A stretch of DNA of 64,000 nt from Bacillus sp. SG-1 (GTDB lineage Bacteria > Bacillota > Bacilli > Bacillales > Bacillaceae_B): NCBI RefSeq assembly GCF_000181495.1, contig NZ_ABCF01000002.1:62001-126000 (forward strand). The letters run 5' to 3'. This document shows, one piece after another, positions 34,950 through 42,469 of the stretch. Each line of letters opens with the position of its first letter. Within the stretch, counting starts at the first letter, position 1. Below the pieces are notes generated by a model. It saw only the letters and a list, made by a program, of their open reading frames with translations. It searched no databases and was not told the origin of the DNA. Both the position numbers and the translations under genes were made by a program.

Positions 34950-35045
34950 AACTGATTTCCGCTCCAGGTGCGTGACTCTTGGGGGTTATGTTCCGGTGGA
35001 TACGTAACCTCGGGCGCTGGAACTAGCCGTCCCGCTAATCCGAGT
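34950..35045. repeat. Degenerate copy of the GC-rich dispersed repeat
   Basis: CTGATTTCCGCTCCAGGTGC here matches CTGACTTCCGCTTCATGTGC near 8769, and GCGCTGGAACTAGCCGTCCC matches the 9292-9312 edge of the repeat at 8760-9345. It occupies the gap between the DnaN paralogue and the HD gene and is not coding. Confidence 0.6.
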
Positions 35046-35082
35046 TTAGTGGAGAAAAACATGCTTTGCGAAAACAGTTCAT

Positions 35083-35712
35083 TCATGACTTGATTTGATA
35101 TTTATCCTTTAGCACATCAACATCAATACCAGCACCCTTAAGCTTTGCTTCCGCCTCATTTTGTATAATGTCTTTGAGAGTTATAAGGACAGGGTCAAAC
35201 TCTACATGCCTTCCCAAATTGAAACTCATTTCATGTTCGATATTGATCCAGGTTGATAGATCGCTCTCGTTATGTTGAATTTGAGCTTCCAGTTTATCCA
35301 GGGCATTCGCTACCTTCGCTTCGATTGTTTGTTTTTCCTCAAATTCATACCAAAGATCATATAACTCCTGTCCCGTGTTATTGTTTAGAATATCTCTTAT
35401 GTTCTCAATGGCTTTGATTTCATTATTTCTTTTAGCTGTTTTGAAACTCGCATTGTCTAAAGTGTCAAAGGCAGGTATATCTCCCGCTTCAGCCTCGACT
35501 AAGTCATGTATGATGAGCATTTTAAGCAGCTTTTCCATATCCGCCTCTACTGATAACTCAGGAGTGATCAGGACTGCCATGAGCGTGGTTCTCCATGTGT
35601 GTTCTGCTACACTTTCTCTGCGTCCATTTGATAACCAGCTGTGACGTAATTCACTTTTCAACTTTTCTCCCAGTTTTATTATTTCCATTACTTTCATCAT
35701 CTCTGATTTCAC
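35083..35712 (-). CDS. HD-domain protein, YfbR-like 5'-deoxynucleotidase (second copy)
   Basis: A 209-aa paralogue of the protein at 21833. Metal-site residues are in SVAEHTWRTTLM (His), LIIHDLVEAEAGD (His-Asp) and NALDKLEAQI (Asp). Its best match in layout is to HD proteins that hydrolyse dNMPs. The GTG at 35712 has AAGGGGG 7 nt upstream; ATG codons just inside (MMKVMEII) are less well placed. The gene lies directly after the flotillin terminator. Having two diverged copies suggests different substrates. Confidence 0.8.
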   Translation of the reverse strand: MKSEMMKVMEIIKLGEKLKSELRHSWLSNGRRESVAEHTWRTTLMAVLITPELSVEADMEKLLKMLIIHDLVEAEAGDIPAFDTLDNASFKTAKRNNEIKAIENIRDILNNNTGQELYDLWYEFEEKQTIEAKVANALDKLEAQIQHNESDLSTWINIEHEMSFNLGRHVEFDPVLITLKDIIQNEAEAKLKGAGIDVDVLKDKYQIKS

Positions 35713-35725
35713 TTTTTATCCCCCT

Positions 35726-35756
35726 TAAAAAGCGCATCACCTGTCCGGATGCGCCT
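35726..35756 (-). terminator. Terminator after the flotillin gene
   Basis: Stem GCGCATC / GATGCGC with a 9-nt loop and five Ts on the minus strand, 20 bp after the stop and just before the HD gene's ribosome binding site. Confidence 0.8.
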
Positions 35757-35775
35757 TTAATTATGAATTTATCAA

Positions 35776-37284
35776 TTAATCTTCTTTTTCTTTCTCTTTG
35801 GCTTCTACTGGGGTTTCCTCAGTAGAAGCAGATGGCTCTGCCAGTACAGTATGTGATTGACCACCTGATGCATGGTCAGCACGGTTTGTATTTCCTCTTG
35901 ATGCATACGATTTTAGCAGTTCGCCAACATCGATTCCAGTCATTTCTTTTAGTGGTTCCTGCATGTCGACCATCGTCTTAGTGATGCTTTTACCGAAAGA
36001 TGGAATGCCGTTTCCATTACCTGAATCTATAATTTTGACAGAATCAATGTTATTTAACGGCTGGGCAATCTTCTCTGCAAATAGCGGCAGCATTTCTATC
36101 AGTTTCTCAGTAATGATGACGTCTCCATGTTTCTCCATGGCTTCTGCCAGCAATTTACGAGCTTCCGCTTCGGCTTTACCACGCTCACGGATAACATCTG
36201 CCTCCGCGGAACCTTCTTCACGGCGGATCTTAGCTTTAGCTTCCCCGTCAATTTCGGCTCTGCGGGCTTCTGCTTCCGCTTTTCTCGTAGTTTCATAGTA
36301 CTCAGCGTCAGCTTTTGTCTTACGGACTTTGCTTTCTTCTTCTTCTAACTTAACAGCACGTTCGCGTTCAAGGAATTTTAACGTCAATTCTTCCTCTTTC
36401 ACTTCTTTTGCCAATTTAGCTTTTTCCAGCTCATAAGACTGTTCGGATTTTGCACGTGCTCTCTCGGTTTCTTCTTTAAAAGCAGCGTCCTTTATATCCT
36501 TCTCCTTTTTACTCTCAGCTATCGAGATTTGACGCTTATACTCTTCTTCTTTAGCCTGCTGATCTGTCTGCGCTCTATGAATTCTCGTTTCACGCTCGTT
36601 TTCTGCTTCAGCAATTTCAGCCAGCTTACGCACTTCTGCGATACGAGGACGTCCGAGGTTTTCTAAGTATCCATTCTCTTCATCTGCATCACGTAAATCC
36701 GTCAAACCAAGGGAAGTGATTTTGAATCCCATAAGGTCCAATTGCTTCTGGGCTATTTCAGCGACGTCAGCATTGAATTTCTCCCGGTCGCTGTTGATAT
36801 CCTCGACAGTCATTTTTGAAAGAATTGCTCTAAGGTTACTGCCTAGTACTTCAATGATTTCTGATTCAATTTCGTCTTGATCTTTCCCAAGGAATTGTTC
36901 CGCATAATTGGCTATTCCATTCAATGAATCGGCAACCTTTACCATTGCCACGGCGTCGGCCACAATCGGCACTCCCCCGTTCGTGTATACTCGTGGTGTG
37001 GAAAGTTTCAATTGAAACGATGTCAGGTTGACAGGTGTGGATGTCTGGAACCTTCTTAAGCGGTACCCGCCACCCCTGATGATTTTCATGGATCTTCCTT
37101 CATCATCAGTAAAGATATTCGTTTCTTTTTCTGGGTCTCCAAGTCTCGGACCAGTGATGATTAAAGCCTGATTGGACTTGGCTGTGCGGTAACGGAATCT
37201 AACCCAAAAGAAATAACCAACCCCCGCAATAGCTGCGACAATCAGCACAGGTATCAAGATCATTAACATACCAAAAAACTCCAT
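35776..37284 (-). CDS. floT: Flotillin-like protein FloT
   Basis: A 502-aa membrane-raft scaffold. One N-terminal membrane helix (about residues 5-27), then an SPFH/band-7 domain (to about 190), then a long coiled coil full of EA/AE repeats (about 200-380; e.g. RRAEIDGEAKAKIRREEGSA), and a C-terminal assembly region. It matches B. subtilis FloT (YuaG, 509 aa), which organises functional membrane microdomains and affects fluidity, signalling and sporulation kinase activity. In B. subtilis it follows the NfeD-like yuaF; here no NfeD gene is adjacent. GAGGGGGAAACAAC precedes the ATG. Confidence 0.92.
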   Translation of the reverse strand: MEFFGMLMILIPVLIVAAIAGVGYFFWVRFRYRTAKSNQALIITGPRLGDPEKETNIFTDDEGRSMKIIRGGGYRLRRFQTSTPVNLTSFQLKLSTPRVYTNGGVPIVADAVAMVKVADSLNGIANYAEQFLGKDQDEIESEIIEVLGSNLRAILSKMTVEDINSDREKFNADVAEIAQKQLDLMGFKITSLGLTDLRDADEENGYLENLGRPRIAEVRKLAEIAEAENERETRIHRAQTDQQAKEEEYKRQISIAESKKEKDIKDAAFKEETERARAKSEQSYELEKAKLAKEVKEEELTLKFLERERAVKLEEEESKVRKTKADAEYYETTRKAEAEARRAEIDGEAKAKIRREEGSAEADVIRERGKAEAEARKLLAEAMEKHGDVIITEKLIEMLPLFAEKIAQPLNNIDSVKIIDSGNGNGIPSFGKSITKTMVDMQEPLKEMTGIDVGELLKSYASRGNTNRADHASGGQSHTVLAEPSASTEETPVEAKEKEKED

Positions 37285-37509
37285 GTTGTTTCCCCCTCTT
37301 AAATTCTTTCCCTCTATATTTTAGCGGGTATAGTATGTATACGAGGGAGACCGCCTAAAAGTTTCAATTTTTAAAAATCATTTTTTCTCTTAGGCATTAA
37401 TGTTGTTTTCCGCCCCGGTCATACACCTTCCTTGTTGCGGCGTCTTCACTTTGAGACACATGTATCAAAGAATGATATTAGGTTTGATTTGTATCAGCAC
37501 ATAAAAAAA

Positions 37510-37968
37510 TCACTTCCAGTAATCTTTCATTATCTCGTCAGTCCACTTTGGTTCTCTTACGGTTTCCTTGGGCAGGAATGATTTCATAACCGGCTTGATG
37601 TCAAGTATAGGAGTTCCATTAATACAATCAAGCCCTTCGACAAATAGTTTTCTTCCATCGCGTTTTAGTAATTTTACAGTCGTGAGCCCTAACCGGTTCG
37701 GCCTGTTTTTTCCCCTTTGAGCCAAAATCCCCATTTTAGGAAGGCTGATATCATTCCTTGGATGTCTTGCACCACTAATAATCTTGCTCTCATCTACTAG
37801 ATGAAAATAGAAAATGATTTCTAGATGAGAGAACAGCTCAATTCCTTCAAGCGCATCTTCATGTAGGTGGTCATCAAGGGTGATTTCTGTTATTGTTTTC
37901 CCCCAGTAATCGTCTTTTATTTCGGACCTATTATTACTGGCTTTTGCAATCGGTTTCATTTTTATCAC
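37510..37968 (-). CDS. trmO: TrmO/TsaA-family tRNA (t6A37) N6-methyltransferase
   Basis: A 152-aa SAM-dependent enzyme of the UPF0066 beta-barrel class. The hallmark block is present: ARHPRNDISLPKMGILAQRG then NRPNRLGLT. TrmO adds a methyl group to t6A37 in tRNA(Thr). This protein is shorter than E. coli YaeB, which has a C-terminal extension, so activity toward the same tRNA is inferred. The GTG at 37968 follows AAGGAGG at 9 nt. It is monocistronic and its upstream gap holds tandem array 3. Confidence 0.85.
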   Translation of the reverse strand: MIKMKPIAKASNNRSEIKDDYWGKTITEITLDDHLHEDALEGIELFSHLEIIFYFHLVDESKIISGARHPRNDISLPKMGILAQRGKNRPNRLGLTTVKLLKRDGRKLFVEGLDCINGTPILDIKPVMKSFLPKETVREPKWTDEIMKDYWK

Positions 37969-38075
37969 AATACATTTCCTCCTTATAAGTTCGATGGTTA
38001 GTAATTATACACCTCAAGCTCTTTCTCCTTCTTATTTTTCCGGCTTAGATTATTTTCTTCTTTGAATCGATTTTT

Positions 38076-38245
38076 GGTCTATTCGGATGAGTATTGGACC
38101 AAGTTCTTTGTACTTCCCTGTATTTTTGGTCCATTCACTTTGGAATTGGACCATTTTCTTTTTACTTCTCTCGTTTTTTGGTCCATTCACTCTAGCCTAA
38201 GACCATTTTCTTTTAGATCTTTTGCCTTATTGGTCTATAAGTTTT
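38076..38245. repeat. Tandem array 3: three and a half 52-bp units
   Basis: Units begin at 38076, 38128, 38180 and 38232 (partial), an exact 52-bp period. Each contains GGTCC/T, about 14 nt, then GGACC/GACC, which pair as a short hairpin, followed by a pyrimidine-rich tract (ATTTTCTTTTACTTCT). The unit sequence is unrelated to arrays 1 and 2. It lies between trmO and a CDF gene. Confidence 0.88.
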
Positions 38246-38305
38246 TAACGTCTTAATAGACACACAGCCTTAAACCAAAAAAAGCCGCCTTTCTTAGGCA
38301 GCTGA

Positions 38306-39280
38306 CTAGTCAATATTGTTTTTCCCTTGTTCTTTCCACTTGGAATACTTATCGTCCTCATCAAATTCAACAATTACATCTGTTACCCCGTTTTCCCTTA
38401 ATATCCTGTCCTCCAGACGGTCTTTTATATCATCAGCTTCTGCAACAGTTATGGTTGGATCGACTTCAACAACCAGCTCCACATGATATTCATCACCTTC
38501 TTTTAACACAGCAATATCCTGAACGTCTTTAACTCCCGGATCTTTATAGGCGATTTCACCTATAACGCTTCTCATTTCTAAATCTGCTTCACCTAAAATT
38601 CCTGCTGCATTATCCAAGAATGTTTTTCCGACAACAAAGAACATCATTATCCCAATTATAATAGAAGCAATTCCTTCGGCTTGGTGAAAAGGAGTGTATT
38701 GAGAAATCACGATGGCTATTAGAGCTAACAGGCCTCCGCCTGTTGCTACAGCATCTTCTAAAAAGACCAGCTTCGTTGCTGCTTTTGCTTTATTGACGTT
38801 GGCTACACTTTTCGTCACAATATTGAACCCTTTAGCTTCTATACCAACTTCATGCAAGGTTTCTTTCATTGCTTTGAACAAAACAAAGGCCTCAAGGATG
38901 ACAGCAAACGATAAAACAGACACGTTAATCAGGAACCCTTTAGATTCGACAGGATGTAAAATATGATGATACCCTTCAATAATCGTTTCATAAGCCATGA
39001 TTCCGACAATTAATACTGCAGCTAGTAAGACAAGGTTCACCAGCCTGCCAAAGCCATTTGGAAAGCGGGCGGTAGGAGATTTTTTACTTAAGGCCGAACC
39101 GATAAAAACAAAAAATTGGTTCGCAGAATCGCCTATACTATGTAAAGTTTCAGCGAACATTGCTACATTCCCCGTAAAGACATAGGCAACCCCTTTTACT
39201 ACAGCAATGATTGCGTTTATGACTGCTGCGAGAAGTGCTGATTTATTACCCTGCTTCAATAACCCCAAGAGCTCAGACAT
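38306..39280 (-). CDS. Cation diffusion facilitator transporter (YdbO-like)
   Basis: A 324-aa CDF protein with six helices and a C-terminal ferredoxin-like cytoplasmic domain (about residues 215-300). Helix 2 has AETLHSIGDSANQ, with His/Asp of the metal site, and helix 5 has LEDAVATGGG. YdbO-type CDFs export divalent metals such as Zn, Co or Fe/Mn; the metal is not certain. AAGGAGG precedes the ATG. A second CDF gene of a different subgroup lies immediately upstream (39318), 37 bp away. Confidence 0.85.
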   Translation of the reverse strand: MSELLGLLKQGNKSALLAAVINAIIAVVKGVAYVFTGNVAMFAETLHSIGDSANQFFVFIGSALSKKSPTARFPNGFGRLVNLVLLAAVLIVGIMAYETIIEGYHHILHPVESKGFLINVSVLSFAVILEAFVLFKAMKETLHEVGIEAKGFNIVTKSVANVNKAKAATKLVFLEDAVATGGGLLALIAIVISQYTPFHQAEGIASIIIGIMMFFVVGKTFLDNAAGILGEADLEMRSVIGEIAYKDPGVKDVQDIAVLKEGDEYHVELVVEVDPTITVAEADDIKDRLEDRILRENGVTDVIVEFDEDDKYSKWKEQGKNNID

Positions 39281-39317
39281 AGCTTTTCCTCCTTAGTCAT
39301 CTGTTGCAAATTAAGAT

Positions 39318-40163
39318 TCACGAGTGATTAATTTCAATTGTGGAATGAGTCAGGTTACAAGATGAAAGCTGACTCCTGATTGTTTCTTTTATCTTCTCTT
39401 CATCCCTCGCCTCAAGTCCATTCCGAACTTTAACATGAGCAGACATGGCATTCTTTTCACCGTCTATAGACCCTATATGCAGATGTGATATTTCTTCCAC
39501 GCCTTCTACCTTCTTCATATCCTTTTCAACAGCGTCCAGATTAATACCTTCCGGGACTCCATCGAGAAAAATCCGCATAGTCTTGACCGTTTTTTTAAAA
39601 GCATTAAACAGAACAAAACCAGCTATGCTGATCGCCAGAATCGGATCCAGTATATGAATTTCCTTAAACAGTAACACAATACTGACAATCAAAACCCCAA
39701 TCCAGCCAAGGATATCCTCCAGCATATGCCAACTTAGAATACTTTCATTCATTGACGAGCCTTTATGAAGACGATAAGCTGCAATTCCATTCAAAATAAT
39801 CCCTAAGATTGCCAGCCATACCATTCCCTGAGCATTTGGATGCTGCGGATGAAATAGTCTGGGAATGGCCTCATACAAGACAAACAGCGAACCAACAATC
39901 AAAATGATACCATTTATAAGTGCACCCAGGAGAGAAAAACGCCGGTGCCCAAAGCTGTACCTTGAATTCCGGCCCTTTCCGGACAATTTCTCCAGGTACC
40001 AGGAGCTCCCAAGAGAGAGAGAATCTCCAAGATCATGAACCGCATCCGAAAGAATCGCCATACTGTTTGTCATCACCCCACCGATAAATTCAACGATGGC
40101 GAATAAGAGATTAATAAAAAAGGCAACTTTTGTATTCTTTACAGAGGATTGTTTGTCTGCCAT
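39318..40163 (-). CDS. Cation diffusion facilitator transporter (CzcD/ZitB-like)
   Basis: A 281-aa CDF exporter. Helix 2 has the classic MAILSDAVHDLGDSLSLG (HxxxD: His and Asp) and helix 5 SWHMLEDILGWIG; these form the Zn/Cd site. The C-terminal domain (about 195-281) is the cytoplasmic dimerisation domain. The ATG at 40163 follows GGGGGGAAGGGAA; a TTG at 40178 falls inside that site. It pairs with the YdbO-like CDF downstream, so the two may be an operon for metal export with different specificities. Confidence 0.88.
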   Translation of the reverse strand: MADKQSSVKNTKVAFFINLLFAIVEFIGGVMTNSMAILSDAVHDLGDSLSLGSSWYLEKLSGKGRNSRYSFGHRRFSLLGALINGIILIVGSLFVLYEAIPRLFHPQHPNAQGMVWLAILGIILNGIAAYRLHKGSSMNESILSWHMLEDILGWIGVLIVSIVLLFKEIHILDPILAISIAGFVLFNAFKKTVKTMRIFLDGVPEGINLDAVEKDMKKVEGVEEISHLHIGSIDGEKNAMSAHVKVRNGLEARDEEKIKETIRSQLSSCNLTHSTIEINHS

Positions 40164-40244
40164 TTCCCTTCCCCCCAATACATTATTAATATTTCCTCTA
40201 TACCCTCTACACCTTGCTTTATTCTATCTCTTAAGAACATGAAA

Positions 40245-40270
40245 AAGCCGGCAGATATCCTGCCGGCTTA
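40245..40270 (-). terminator. Terminator after the cold-shock gene
   Basis: Perfect stem AAGCCGGCA / TGCCGGCTT followed by a T-run on the minus strand, 22 bp from the csp stop. Confidence 0.85.
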
Positions 40271-40290
40271 AAGTGCTATAAAAACTCTGC

Positions 40291-40491
40291 TTACGCTTTA
40301 GAAACGTTTGCAGCTTGAGGTCCACGTTGACCTTGCTCGATGTCGAATGTTACTGCTTGACCTTCGTCAAGAGATTTGAAACCTTCACCTTGAATAGCTG
40401 AGAAATGAACGAATACATCTTCTCCACCTTCAACTTCGATGAATCCGAAACCTTTTTCTGCGTTAAACCATTTTACTGTACCTTTTTCCAT
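40291..40491 (-). CDS. Cold-shock protein (CspB/CspC type)
   Basis: A complete 66-aa cold-shock domain protein with RNP1 KGFGFIEV and RNP2 VFVHFSAI, which bind single-stranded RNA/DNA and act as RNA chaperones and transcription antiterminators. Length and sequence match the Bacillus CspB/C/D group; which paralogue cannot be told. AGGAGG precedes the ATG. The 170-bp upstream region has the long untranslated leader expected of csp genes, though no specific cold box was identified. Confidence 0.95.
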   Translation of the reverse strand: MEKGTVKWFNAEKGFGFIEVEGGEDVFVHFSAIQGEGFKSLDEGQAVTFDIEQGQRGPQAANVSKA

Positions 40492-40659
40492 TTTTGTTGC
40501 CTCCTAGTGCGTTTCACACAAATTAATACTATCCTTGCTCTCAGCGGTATTCAGAATGATTGATTTCGTTCCTTACATACCGAACAAAAATAATTCATCT
40601 TTATCATAACAGATTTCCGGAACATTTGAAAGTAAAAACAACACTTATTTTTAAAATAA

Positions 40660-41418
40660 TTATTTTAGCTTATCGATAACGTACTTCAATCCTGCATGGG
40701 CATTGCTAAAAATAAGGTTTTTCCCGGATAATTCGCCTGCTGCCTTGGCAAATTCAGGAGTGATGCCTGCAATCACACATTGAGAGCCAATAAGACTTAA
40801 GCAATCACATAAATTTTGGATATGATATTTAATATTCATGTCCAATTCATAAATTCCACTTAAGTCAACCAGGACATACTCAATCTTATTAGAGGCACAT
40901 TCATGCAAGACAGCTGTAATCATTCTCTCAGCCCGGTCGTTATCAAAGTGTCCAATTAATGGTAAGGCAATAGTCCTGTCCCAGACTTTAATTATTGGTA
41001 CTGACAAAGACTTAATCAACTTCTCCTTGTCTTGTTCCTCTTTGGCTTTTGTGGTCACATCCATCAACATGACAACATAACCATCAATTTCATTTTTTTC
41101 ATTTTTTATCGGTGTAATGACGATATCTGCAGCAAATTTTTCCCGGATGGTTATTCTCGCTTTATGTATTTCTGTAAGCTCATTCATTATTTTCAATTGG
41201 TAGGATGGTGCATGGTGAAAAGCCCCCATATTCAGCCCTATCATTTCTCCTGCACTTTCAAGTCCGAATAATGGTGCCAAATCAGTCAACAACTTAGCCG
41301 CATAACTATTCATCCACGCCACATTATACTCCAAATCTGCAATAATGATGTTTTCTCCAATACTATTCAATGCATTCAACAGAGATAGTCTTTCAGGTAT
41401 ACTACCGACTGGCTGCAT
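40660..41418 (-). CDS. PAS-STAS protein lacking the RsbR phosphorylation sites
   Basis: A 252-aa protein with an N-terminal PAS domain (about residues 15-120: IGENIIIADLEYNVAWMNSYA; DGYVVMLMDVT) and a C-terminal STAS domain (about 135-245). It resembles RsbR/YtvA-type stressosome subunits, but the two conserved threonines are replaced: PLIGHFDNDRA has Asn, and DLSGIYELDMN has Met. The ATG at 41418 follows AAGGGTGGG. It could be a sensory or inhibitory stressosome member that RsbT cannot phosphorylate, or act elsewhere. The PAS ligand is unknown; the YtvA flavin Cys motif (NCRFLQG) is absent. Confidence 0.8.
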   Translation of the reverse strand: MQPVGSIPERLSLLNALNSIGENIIIADLEYNVAWMNSYAAKLLTDLAPLFGLESAGEMIGLNMGAFHHAPSYQLKIMNELTEIHKARITIREKFAADIVITPIKNEKNEIDGYVVMLMDVTTKAKEEQDKEKLIKSLSVPIIKVWDRTIALPLIGHFDNDRAERMITAVLHECASNKIEYVLVDLSGIYELDMNIKYHIQNLCDCLSLIGSQCVIAGITPEFAKAAGELSGKNLIFSNAHAGLKYVIDKLK

Positions 41419-41583
41419 ATTTCCCACCCTTACTTTTCAGATTACCTCCATTATACATATATTCAATATAGTTTACTCTAACAGGACGAGTTATTTTTAA
41501 AACTTTTCGAAAATTAAGCGGGAGCAAATTCTGCCACACAGTCTGACATAACCAACTCCAAACAAAGAATAAATTTAATGACT

Positions 41584-42216
41584 TCAACCGAATAAAGCAA
41601 TAATTCCCTGATACCCGAAATATACCCCGAATCCAATCAATGAAATACCTGACAAAGTCGAAATGATTACCAAGATATTCGAGTGAAAATATCTTCTGAA
41701 TGTAGTTGTCAGTGATGCCACAAAAACGTCCCAGAGTGTTAACCCTATGAAAATCATGCTGCTGTAAATCAACAGATCGCCTGTCCCGTTTTCAGAAGCC
41801 GTCTTTGCTAATACAGACCCATAGATACCAAGCCAAAAGAGAATCGAAAGCGGACTAGAGATGGACATGACAAATCCTGTTAAAAAACATTTACCCAATG
41901 AATCCCTTTTTCTGACAGACTCAACGGAAAATGACTTGATACTTACCATACTTTCAATCCCTGAATAAATTAAAACGAATCCGCCGAAAAGCCACAAAAA
42001 TACTTGCACAGCAGGAACATCCAGAAACTGTACCATACCTACATAGACAAGAAGCATGAAAATGGCATCTGCAATCATCGATCCCGCTCCCACTATCCAT
42101 GCATGCCAGAAACCGTTCTTGATTCCTTTATCCAATCTCGCCGAATTGACGGGCCCTATAGGCGCAGCAAGGGTAAGACCCAATATAATATAACTAAAAA
42201 GAATGCTGATACTCAA
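41584..42216 (-). CDS. LysE-family amino-acid exporter
   Basis: A 210-aa protein with six hydrophobic helices and the LysE hallmark APIGPVNSARLDKGIKNG near the N-terminus, then SGIESMVSIKSF and a C-terminal GVYFGYQGIIALFG. Members export Lys, Arg, Thr or homoserine lactones; the substrate is not predictable. The TTG at 42216 follows AAGGTGGAG; a longer frame to 42237 lacks a site. Monocistronic. Confidence 0.8.
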   Translation of the reverse strand: MSISILFSYIILGLTLAAPIGPVNSARLDKGIKNGFWHAWIVGAGSMIADAIFMLLVYVGMVQFLDVPAVQVFLWLFGGFVLIYSGIESMVSIKSFSVESVRKRDSLGKCFLTGFVMSISSPLSILFWLGIYGSVLAKTASENGTGDLLIYSSMIFIGLTLWDVFVASLTTTFRRYFHSNILVIISTLSGISLIGFGVYFGYQGIIALFG

Positions 42217-42432
42217 TAATCTCTCCACCTTTTCCAAAACAGCTTGTACAGTTTATGTTTTGGAGGGCAGGAATAGAAGAGAAAATTTTCTATTGTTAAT
42301 AGGGTTGATAAAGCTGATGCGTGACCTTCTGCTGGCTGACCGCCAGTCCTGCGGAATCCCGCAACTGCAGCAGAAACCACTTTCATCTATCAAACAAAAA
42401 TGGTTACGGAAAAGTGTTAATTATGTTCTAAC

Positions 42433-42460
42433 AAAAAACCCTTTGCACTTCTGCAAAAGG
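42433..42460 (-). terminator. Terminator after the LtaS-like gene
   Basis: Stem CCCTTTGCA / TGCAAAAGG (one mismatch) followed by six Ts on the minus strand, 10 bp after the stop at 42470. Confidence 0.8.
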
Positions 42461-42469
42461 TCATTGTCA

